Shown: piece after piece, positions 18,800 to 26,436 of the stretch
How the letters are laid out: every line of letters starts with the position of its first letter
Position numbering within the stretch: the first letter of the stretch is position 1
Assembly: GCA_037039685.1 (NCBI GenBank)
Contig: JAWNGF010000004.1
Coordinates: 2,356,001 to 2,420,000 of the forward strand
Reading direction: 5' to 3'
Length of the DNA: 64,000 nt
DNA from: Ceratobasidium sp. AG-K
Lineage: Eukaryota; Basidiomycota; Agaricomycetes; Cantharellales; Ceratobasidiaceae
The notes under the pieces: generated by a model
Seen by the model: the letters and a program-made list of their open reading frames with translations, nothing else
Database searches by the model: none
Told to the model about the DNA's origin: nothing
Translations under genes and position numbers: made by a program

Positions 18800-20800
18800 A
18801 TGTCTATTCAAGAAGATGGAGGGTCACGTCCCTCATCTGTGATATCAACAAGAAGAGGACCTAGTCGGGCAGCGAGGCCCACAGGATCATTGAATGAACA
18901 GGATATTGCACAAACCCAAGCGGGGGGTCCTGCCTGATCACGCCCCCAAAGTCAAACATCAATGCCCGGAGCTTTCGGCATTCCTGACATGACAACAGTA
19001 CAGGAGGAAGAACCCACTATCACAAATAGAGAACCAGGAGATCTCACAAATGACCCTACTCCGGCGGTAATTCGTATTCCAAATGCAACTCCAGGGCCAT
19101 CACGTCCCTTATGGCCGTTAGGAAACGGAAGACAGTTCTTTTCTCCCCAACCCGAAGCTCATGGGGGTGTATCGCTTGTTCCTATCAGACCTCCCCCCAC
19201 ACCACACATTCCCAATGTTCCTACAGTTCCTCAAATTGGAGGAACCATCACCAACTCAGGTCCAATCCCAGTGGCTTCCCAGCCAGTCACACCGGTGATT
19301 CCAGCACCACCATATATTCCACAGGGTTACTCCGAGCAATCAGGCCCGGCACAACAAGGCGCCGGAGATCCAGGGAGCTCAAGTTCAAGTTCCAGTTCTA
19401 GCGGAGGGACTGTAATCAGCAATCTAGATGACCTAGACAACCTTCTAGAAGGAAGACACAACGCTACCCTTAGAGTTATAGACGGAATGAGGGTCACCGT
19501 AGATCGAAGGCTTAGTGGCCTAGAACAAGCCACACAGGTTCTAGCAAACAACCAACAAATCTTCAACGACTCCATCAACACCCTACAAGGAACCTTGACA
19601 GACATTCTGAACTCAGCAAGAAACGGCGAACATAATTCCTTTTTAGTCGGTCAAGACGTAACCCGCCTTCGAAATGAAGTTACCAACACCCAAGGACTAG
19701 TAAATAACGTACGCGAAGAACTCAACACTACCAGACAAGCACAACTCAAATGGAATGAGGCAGTAACTCAAGGGCTAGAAACCTTACGACAAGAGGGAGC
19801 CTCCTTCACTACCAAAATTACGGAAGTACAGCAAGCCATCAACAATATGCGAGAAGAAATGGACGAAGCATCCCTGCACGGAGTCACCTCTAGACGATCA
19901 AATTCTCCACCTCACCCAGACGCGGAGTCTACCAGGATCGACGAATTAGAATTAAGGATCCAACGGCTGACCGAAAACCCAAACAACGGTAGTGGACCAC
20001 GTCGTCCAAAAATAACTCGTCCGGAAGCCTTCGATGGAAAGAAAGGGGAAGGTGCCGAAATGTTCATCACACAAATGGAAAGCTACTTTCTACGCCTAGG
20101 CGACCAATACACTTCCAGTGAAGAAAGGATCCGCGAAGCCCTAGCAAACTTCAAATCCGAGAACAAAGCTGCCACTCACTGGGCACAAGTACTCTTACGA
20201 TCGCTCAACCAAGGGGAAAATAACCAAAACCTTGCCTCATGGGAAAGTTTCAAGGCACACTTCATGGAGCAGTTCAGCGACCCCAACAAAAAAGCTAAAG
20301 CCGAATCAGATATCCGAAAGTGCAAACAGAACAACTCTGTAGCAAACTATGCCTCGGAGTTCCGATATCTCCTGGTAGACGTAAATTGGGGACAAGAAGC
20401 TCTGATCAACCAGTTCAAGGAAGGATTGAAGTCAGAAGTCAAGACTGAACTAGCTCGCTTCGAACTAACCCTGATCAATGAAGATGGAACAGAACGAGAA
20501 CTTTCCCTTGACCGGTGGATCTCAATCGCAATCTCTATAGACCAGAAATTGCAACAAATCAAGACCTCGACAGGGAAGAAGCCCGCCCAAGCAACCGCTA
20601 GCGGACAAACCTCTACAAAACGGCTTCCTGACGAAGTATACAAAGCAAGGATAGCAAGCAACCGCTGCTTGAAGTGCGGACAGGAAGGACACCGTTCATT
20701 CAAATGCCCGTCCAAGGAATGGATAACGACGGAACCCAGCGTTAAAGGAAGGGAGGCAACAATTGTGGAAGACTCGGGAAAAGAAGGGGTCTCCCTCTAA
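18800..20800 (+). pseudogene. gag: gag of element E, one early nonsense codon
   Basis: It is 667 codons in one frame from ATG 18800-18802 to TAA 20798-20800. TGA at 18935-18937 (codon 46) replaces CGA (Arg), seen by comparison with G. The next in-frame ATG is at 18962, which would give a 612-aa product keeping the coiled-coil, capsid and knuckle. Such a shortened Gag might be made by reinitiation, or E could depend on Gag from other copies. Confidence 0.9.
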
Positions 20801-20817
20801 CTGTGTGTGGAGAGACC
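20776..20817 (+). promoter_or_regulatory. -1 frameshift signal at the gag-pol junction of E
   Basis: The slippery heptamer G GGA AAA (20776-20782) is in the gag frame. A 5-nt spacer (GAAGG) and a stem GGTCTCCC (20788-20795) with GG-A-GAGACC (20809-20817, one bulged A) follow. The gag TAA lies at 20798-20800 in the loop. The -1 frame leads into pol without a stop. Confidence 0.8.
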
Positions 20818-23800
20818 AACAAACCGGCAACGGAAACAATGTACTTTAGAGCAACAAATGAGTCAACCAATGTTTATGCAAACGTTGCCGGAATCACAGA
20901 ACCTATCCCAACCCTCATCGATTCTGGAGCATCAAAAAACTTCTTGGACATCTCTTGGGCTCGATCCAACAACATCCCACTCATGGAACTTTCCACTCCG
21001 AGAAAAGTAATCGGTATCCAGGGAAAGGAACTCTCTCACCAAATACGCTTCAAAGCTAAGCTGGAACTAGACGTGGAAGGAAGAACCTTTAAACAAATCT
21101 TCTTTGCTATGCCTACTGGGGAAACTAAACTTATCCTAGGACTAGAATGGTTAGAAGAAGCAAACCCGGTTATCGATTGGAGAACGAAGCACATATCATG
21201 GCAGCCAGAACCTATCCAAGCAAGAACAGCCTCAATAGACGACCTACCCGAAGAATTCAAGGAATTTGCCGATGTCTTCAGTGAAGAAAAATTCAAAAGA
21301 ATTCCAGATCATCGACCATACGACTGCGCCATCGATTTCAAGGAAGGAGCTGAACTTCCAAAACCGGCCAGACCTATCCCACTCTCTCCAGCAGAATCAA
21401 TTGCACTAAGAGAATATCTGGATGAAGAAATCGCAGCGGGAAAGATTCGACCAAGCAAATCACCCATTGCATCACCTTGTTTCTTTGTTAAAAAACCCAT
21501 CGATCCAAAAAATCCAGGAGCGGTTCGCCAGCTACGACTTGTTCAAGACCTCAGAGGAGTAAACGCCATCACAAAGGACGACAGATTCCCAATGCCCCTA
21601 ATGGAAGACCTCCTGGATAAAATCAAGGACGCGAAAATTTTCTCCAAGATTGATCTACGCATGGGTTTCAACAATATCAGAATTAGGGAAGGTGACGAAT
21701 GGAAGACAGCTTTCAGAACAAAAGAAGGACTTTTCGAATACGTCGTCATGCCTTTTGGACTAAAGAACGCGCCCGCCATCTTCCAAAGATATATGAATCA
21801 CATTTTCCATGATCTTATCGACGTTTGTGTCATTGTATACATTGACGACATCCTGGTCTTCTCCAAGGACAGAAGCCAACATACCGTGGATGTCAGAAGA
21901 GTACTAAAAATCTTACTGGAGGAAAATCTTTTTGCGAAGCTTCCAAAATGCGAATTCTTTGTCACCAAATTAACGTATACTGGACTTGGAATCAGCGATA
22001 CGGGTATCTCAATGGAGGAAGAAAAAGTCAAGGCAATAAAGGAGTGGAAGGAACCAAAAACTATCAAGCAAGTCCAAGCATTCCTAGGATTCGCGAATTT
22101 CTACCGAAGATTTGTACCGAATTTCAGCCGATTAGCAAAACCCCTGACAACCTTAACAAGAAAGGAGAACAAGTGGGAATGGGGAAACGATCAGAAGGAA
22201 GCGTTTGAAGCCTTAAAGACGGAAATCAGCAAGGAACCCACTCTACGCCATCCGGACCCTGAAAAACCCTTCTTCTTGGAAACAGACGCAAGTGGAGTAG
22301 CAATGGGAGCAATCCTGTCGCAAAGGCAAGATGATGGCTACCTTCACCCTATTGCTTTCCTTTCAAAATCTTTCAACGAGGCCCAGCTCAACTACGACGT
22401 CCACGATAAGGAACTCATGGCAATCATTGAATCCTTAACACATTGGAGACTATACCTAGAAGGAACAAAAGACCCTATCACCATCTACACCGATCATAGG
22501 AACCTACAGTTCTGGAAGGAAGCAAGAACCTTCAACCGTCGACACGCAAGATGGCATCAATTGCTTGCTTCTTACAACTTTGATATCATATACCGCCCTG
22601 GAATCCTGTCTTCTAAACCGGACCTATTGTCTAGACGGTCCGACCATGAAGATACTCCCACGCCTGAACAAGTTATGATATCTGTCGAAAGGTTCAAAGG
22701 ATTTAAGGGACAAGTAGATACGAACATCATAGAGACTATCAAGGAAGCTCAGGAAACAGATGAAGGACTAGCACGTATCAAAGAAATCTGCAAATCGAGG
22801 GAAACGTTACCAAAAACCCTACAACACAGCGCGAAAGATTATGATTTCAAGGAGGGACTATTATGGTTCAAGGGAAGGATCTACGTGCCAGAAGATAAGG
22901 AATCCAGACTGGCCATCATGCGAATTCATCACGACTCAAAAATCGCAGGACATCAAGGACAGGCTAGAACACTGGAACTAATATCAAGAAGATACTTCTG
23001 GCCAGGAATGAAGCAAAGCATAAACAGATACGTGGAATCCTGCGAGACCTGCCAACGGACAAAGGGATCAAAGTCAATAGTCCCAATCAAACCTCTGGAG
23101 ATTCCAAAAGGACCATGGGAAGACATAGCGTTCGACTTCGTAGTAAAGTTACCAAAATCCAGGGGATCAGATAGCATCTTAGTAGTGGTGGACCGATTCT
23201 CAAGAATGGCGCACTTCATACCCTGCAAAGAATCTCACACGGCAAGCGACCTTGCAAATCTTTTCATCACAAATGTTTGGAAACTACACGGGTTTCCAAA
23301 GAGCACGATCTCAGACCGAGGGACTACTTTCAATTCCAAACTTATGAAAGCCATTTATGAAAAAATTGGAACTAGCCCAGGTTTCAGTACGGCCTACCAC
23401 CCCCAAACAGATGGAATAACGGAAAGAATCAATCAATGGATGGAAGGCTGGCTACGATCGTTTGTCAACTACCGACAGGATGATTGGGCGGACTTGTTAC
23501 CAATTGCGGAATTCAGCTATAATCTACAGAAGCACCGCGTAACGGGTAGTTCTCCCTTTGAGATTGTCTACGGAAGGGAACCACAGTGGAACATCTCTAT
23601 AGAAGAATCAGCGGTTCCAGAAGCAAACAACATCACAGAAAAATGGCGTAAAATCCGGGACGAGGCAATTGCGTCAATGGAAACCCAAAGGCTCCCAGGA
23701 GAAGTGCCGAAGAACGAGTACCAAGAAGGAGATCTAGTTTGGCTGCTAGGAAAGAACATTCAAACGAAAAGACCATCAAAAAAACTGGATAACAAAAAGC

Positions 23801-24717
23801 ACGGACCATTTGTTGTAAAGCGACAGATAGGGTCACACGCTTATGAGCTTGATTTGCCGGCAACAATGAGGGTGCACCCTGTTTTCCACATCGATCTGCT
23901 CAGCCCTTACAAGGGAGACACTGAATTCAGCCGTAACCAACCCCGACCACCGCCGATCATAACAGAAGAAGGGGAAGAGGAATACGAAGTAGAAAAGATT
24001 TTGGACTGGAAGGAAACAAAGGACGGTCTCTTTTACAGGGTCCGATGGAAAGGTTATGGAAGTGAAGAAGACACGGAACAAAGGGCGGAAGATTTTGGTC
24101 ACCTTTCTAAGATCATCAAGGATCTTCTACGCCGACACCCTGAAGCTCCCACGCCATCTAACTACGCTCCAGGAAAGATAAAAGGCAGGAGGAGTGAGAC
24201 GAGTAGTGTCACTTGCAAGACTTGCTACTACTCCAAGAAACACCACCAACTCCACGCCTTAAATCTTTTTTGCCCTCTGCAATGCCTGCTGTCACCCGCT
24301 CCACCATTACCAACAACCTCACCCGCGTCCTCGAAGGACCCGCCTTCGCCACAGCAAGGATCCTCGACTCCGGGGCCGCCCTCTACGTCTTCAAGAGGTC
24401 GCAGCAAAGCTCTGGAAGAATGCACTTTAGGGCGTCGGACGACGTCCTGCACTCGGACCTGGGAGAATTCCAATGGGTCGGAAAGAAATGGCCAACACGC
24501 ATGCAACTCCTACGGAAGGATATATTTGTCTGCCGAGGGTGCGCGGCTTTCCAGGTCTCCGAGGTCGTCCTCCTCTCCACCCACATGCTCGGGGTGGTTG
24601 AATGGGGACAAGAAGGAGCGTATTCGAGCGAATGGGTACCCGGGTACGACGGAAGGCAGCCAACGCTCCGACCTAGATGGAACGACGCTTGGGACGCCAA
24701 CTACGAGAAGGACCTGA
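20803..24717 (+). CDS. pol: pol of element E, intact, 1304 codons
   Basis: Reference Pol for the window. Protease D40-S-G-A; RT D284, MPFGL at 316-320 and YIDD 346-349; RNase H D495, E537, D564 and D607; integrase zinc ligands H710, H717, C747 and C750; core D778, D838 and E874; GPF 1001-1003; chromodomain 1060-1112 with Y1061, W1082 and Y1085 forming the methyl-lysine cage. The frame is open back to 20746, 55 nt inside gag in the -1 frame. The GTG at 20803 is only the first possible bacterial-style start and is probably not used. Confidence 0.94.
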   Translation: MCGETNKPATETMYFRATNESTNVYANVAGITEPIPTLIDSGASKNFLDISWARSNNIPLMELSTPRKVIGIQGKELSHQIRFKAKLELDVEGRTFKQIFFAMPTGETKLILGLEWLEEANPVIDWRTKHISWQPEPIQARTASIDDLPEEFKEFADVFSEEKFKRIPDHRPYDCAIDFKEGAELPKPARPIPLSPAESIALREYLDEEIAAGKIRPSKSPIASPCFFVKKPIDPKNPGAVRQLRLVQDLRGVNAITKDDRFPMPLMEDLLDKIKDAKIFSKIDLRMGFNNIRIREGDEWKTAFRTKEGLFEYVVMPFGLKNAPAIFQRYMNHIFHDLIDVCVIVYIDDILVFSKDRSQHTVDVRRVLKILLEENLFAKLPKCEFFVTKLTYTGLGISDTGISMEEEKVKAIKEWKEPKTIKQVQAFLGFANFYRRFVPNFSRLAKPLTTLTRKENKWEWGNDQKEAFEALKTEISKEPTLRHPDPEKPFFLETDASGVAMGAILSQRQDDGYLHPIAFLSKSFNEAQLNYDVHDKELMAIIESLTHWRLYLEGTKDPITIYTDHRNLQFWKEARTFNRRHARWHQLLASYNFDIIYRPGILSSKPDLLSRRSDHEDTPTPEQVMISVERFKGFKGQVDTNIIETIKEAQETDEGLARIKEICKSRETLPKTLQHSAKDYDFKEGLLWFKGRIYVPEDKESRLAIMRIHHDSKIAGHQGQARTLELISRRYFWPGMKQSINRYVESCETCQRTKGSKSIVPIKPLEIPKGPWEDIAFDFVVKLPKSRGSDSILVVVDRFSRMAHFIPCKESHTASDLANLFITNVWKLHGFPKSTISDRGTTFNSKLMKAIYEKIGTSPGFSTAYHPQTDGITERINQWMEGWLRSFVNYRQDDWADLLPIAEFSYNLQKHRVTGSSPFEIVYGREPQWNISIEESAVPEANNITEKWRKIRDEAIASMETQRLPGEVPKNEYQEGDLVWLLGKNIQTKRPSKKLDNKKHGPFVVKRQIGSHAYELDLPATMRVHPVFHIDLLSPYKGDTEFSRNQPRPPPIITEEGEEEYEVEKILDWKETKDGLFYRVRWKGYGSEEDTEQRAEDFGHLSKIIKDLLRRHPEAPTPSNYAPGKIKGRRSETSSVTCKTCYYSKKHHQLHALNLFCPLQCLLSPAPPLPTTSPASSKDPPSPQQGSSTPGPPSTSSRGRSKALEECTLGRRTTSCTRTWENSNGSERNGQHACNSYGRIYLSAEGARLSRSPRSSSSPPTCSGWLNGDKKERIRANGYPGTTEGSQRSDLDGTTLGTPTTRRT

Positions 24718-25046
24718 GCGACTGGAGGATGGAGAGGGGCAGGTACCAGAAGGAGAAGATCGATTGGGAGCCTTACTGGTGGAAGAAGGAGGAGACTGAT
24801 GTGTCGGCATGGAAGGAGGCTGAGCCCGACGTACGCCAGTGGGATGGAGAATTCGTGGAGGCCCAGAAGAGGGTTTTGGACTGGGCCAAGGCGGACTGGA
24901 CAAAGGAGGAGACCTGGGAGGAATGGGAGAAATTCTCGGACGAACCAGGCAATACCACCTTCAATCCCATCGACCTTACCTTGGAGGAGGACGAGGGACT
25001 GGAGGAGTACATGCTTGCAAAAGGCAAGGATTGTGGGATCCAGTAG
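24282..25046 (+). CDS. Third ORF of element E, intact, 254 aa, unknown function
   Basis: It starts at the first ATG in frame, with G at -3, and begins MPAVTRST. The frame is open upstream only to 24207, so no long fusion with Pol exists. It has 16 Trp in 254 residues, most between 109 and 216. CRGC is at 84-87 and the last 45 residues are acidic. It overlaps pol by 436 nt, then continues alone to 42 nt before the 3' LTR. A regulatory or accessory role is possible but nothing in the sequence proves one. Confidence 0.83.
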   Translation: MPAVTRSTITNNLTRVLEGPAFATARILDSGAALYVFKRSQQSSGRMHFRASDDVLHSDLGEFQWVGKKWPTRMQLLRKDIFVCRGCAAFQVSEVVLLSTHMLGVVEWGQEGAYSSEWVPGYDGRQPTLRPRWNDAWDANYEKDLSDWRMERGRYQKEKIDWEPYWWKKEETDVSAWKEAEPDVRQWDGEFVEAQKRVLDWAKADWTKEETWEEWEKFSDEPGNTTFNPIDLTLEEDEGLEEYMLAKGKDCGIQ

Positions 25047-25059
25047 AGCCCATCCAGGT

Positions 25060-25088
25060 CCCCTAGACGGACTCTTAGGGGGGAGTAA
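25060..25088 (+). other. Polypurine tract of E with hairpin
   Basis: AGGGGGGAGTAA at 25077-25088 touches the 3' LTR. An upstream CCCCTA (25060-25065) can pair with TAGGGG (25076-25081) across a 10-nt loop. Confidence 0.75.
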
Positions 25089-25545
25089 TGTCGTGAGCTA
25101 GCTCACGCCATCGGTCTCGCCTGTTGTCTCGCCCTCCTGTTCCCTTCTCTTGTGTTGTGTTTCCGTTTCTGTTCGCCGCGTTGCCACCTTCTTGTGGTTA
25201 TTCTGTTACATTGTGTAACGCGGCTGTGCTTTGTACGAGTCATGTCTGTTCATACAGCATGACTCACATGGACACTCCTGACTGGTTGACTGCTGTGACT
25301 CATGTGGCTGCGTTCTGTATGACTCGGCCGCCTCGTGAATATATATAGAGGACCAACAAGCCTGGTAACCCCAGCTTGTTTTGTCTCGTCAAAACATCCC
25401 CTTTGAGTGACACTTAGAACCACCCCTACCCTCAAGAGCCTACAGACGCTTAAGTGTGTTGCGGTTCAAGAGGTCACTTAGGTCTTAGTGCCGTCCACTC
25501 CTCATCGCGGCTTGTCTCATAGCCACTAAGAAGAAGCTTACGACA
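25089..25545 (+). repeat. 3' LTR of element E
   Basis: 457 bp, preceded by the PPT and followed by the gtggt duplication. Confidence 0.96.
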
Positions 25546-25951
25546 GTGGTGTAGGAGGGGGTCTAATGGGGGCAAGTGACACGCCCCCATGAGCTTCAGG
25601 TTGGGGAGAAAAGAACTGTCTCCTAGTCCCTAGTGGCCACACGGGGCGTGATGGTCCTGGACTTCCAGTTGGAATGCGAATTGTAGCCGGAGTGGGGTCA
25701 TTTGTGAGATCACCTGGTTCCCTATTTGTGATGGTGGCTTCTTCCTCTTGTACGGTTGTCATGTCGGCGATGCCGAAAGCTCCCGGCATTGATGTTTGGC
25801 TTTGGGAGCGTGACCGGGCAGGGCCTCCCGCTTGGATTTGTGCAATATCTTGTTCGTTTAGTGATCCTGTGGGCCTTGCTGCCCGACTGGGTCCTCTTCT
25901 TGTTGATATAGTGGATGAGGGGCGTGATCCTCCATCTTCTTGAATAGACAT
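25546..25951 (-). pseudogene. gag: gag of element C, N-terminal piece
   Basis: ATG is at 25949-25951. It is followed by the Ser/Arg-rich, probably disordered N-terminus and the Pro-rich segment up to the E insertion. The leader and PBS lie directly upstream. Confidence 0.92.
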
Positions 25952-25966
25952 ATTTGTATGTTGTTA

Positions 25967-25978
25967 AGCTTGTTTTGT
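25967..25978 (-). other. Self-priming PBS of C
   Basis: Same 12 nt, 2 nt from the LTR. Confidence 0.7.
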
Positions 25979-25980
25979 AA

Positions 25981-26436
25981 TGTCGTAAGCTTCTTCTTGG
26001 TGGCTATGAGACAAGCCGCGATGGAGAGTGGACGGCACTAAGACCTAAGTGACCTCTTGAACCGCAACGCACTGAAGCGTCTGTAGGCTCTTGAGGGTAG
26101 GGGTGGATCTAAGTGTCACTCAGAGGGGATGTATTGACGAGACAAAACAAGCTGGGGTTACCAGGCTTGTTGGTCTTCTATATATATTCAGAAAGTGGCC
26201 GAGTCATACAAGGCGCAGCCACATGAGTCATACAAGACAGCCAGTCAGGAGTGTCCATGTGAGTCATGCTGTATGAACAGACATGACTCGTACAAAGCAC
26301 AGCCGCGTTACACAATGTAACAGAATAACCACAAGAAGGTGGCAACGCGGCAAACAGAAACAGAAACACAACAAAAGGAAGGGGACAGGCGGGCGAGACA
26401 ACAGGCGAGTCCGATGGAGTGAGCTGGCTCACGACA
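25981..26436 (-). repeat. 5' LTR of element C
   Basis: 456 bp, starting TGTCGTAAGC and ending GCTCACGACA, next to ctttg. Confidence 0.95.

Larger units (their letters stand above)
18317..25545 (+). mobile_element. Element E: full-length chromovirus inserted antisense in the gag of C
   Basis: The element is 7229 bp, with 457-bp LTRs (18317-18773 and 25089-25545) that differ at one site. The duplication gtggt is at 18312-18316 and 25546-25550. Pol and the third ORF are intact; gag has one nonsense codon at codon 46. It runs opposite to C and D. Confidence 0.95.
4735..26436 (-). mobile_element. Element C: chromovirus inserted in the chromodomain region of B, split by D and E
   Basis: LTRs at 4735-5190 and 25981-26436 (456 bp) differ at 3 sites. 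The target duplication ctttg is at 4730-4734 and 26437-26441. Pol and the third ORF are intact. Gag would be open across its three pieces, so C appears to have been competent until D and E landed in gag. Confidence 0.94.

Noticed and set aside
24240..24285. T-run before the third ORF as a frameshift site from pol
   Set aside because: The run TTTTTT in C, D and E does not form X XXY YYZ in the pol frame and is broken in A and G.
24366..24377. DSGA in the third ORF as a second aspartic protease site
   Set aside because: The motif looks like the pol protease site, but B has DVGA and H has DLGA at the same place, and no second protease motif follows.
24282..24717. Pol C-terminal tail (after about residue 1150) as a real domain
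   Set aside because: It is low-complexity Ser/Pro/Thr, lies over the third ORF, and its stop moves widely between element types, while the third ORF keeps its length. It reads as a shadow of that ORF.
24282..25046. Third ORF as an envelope gene
   Set aside because: No signal peptide, no transmembrane segment and no Cys-rich ectodomain are visible; the protein is soluble-looking and acidic.
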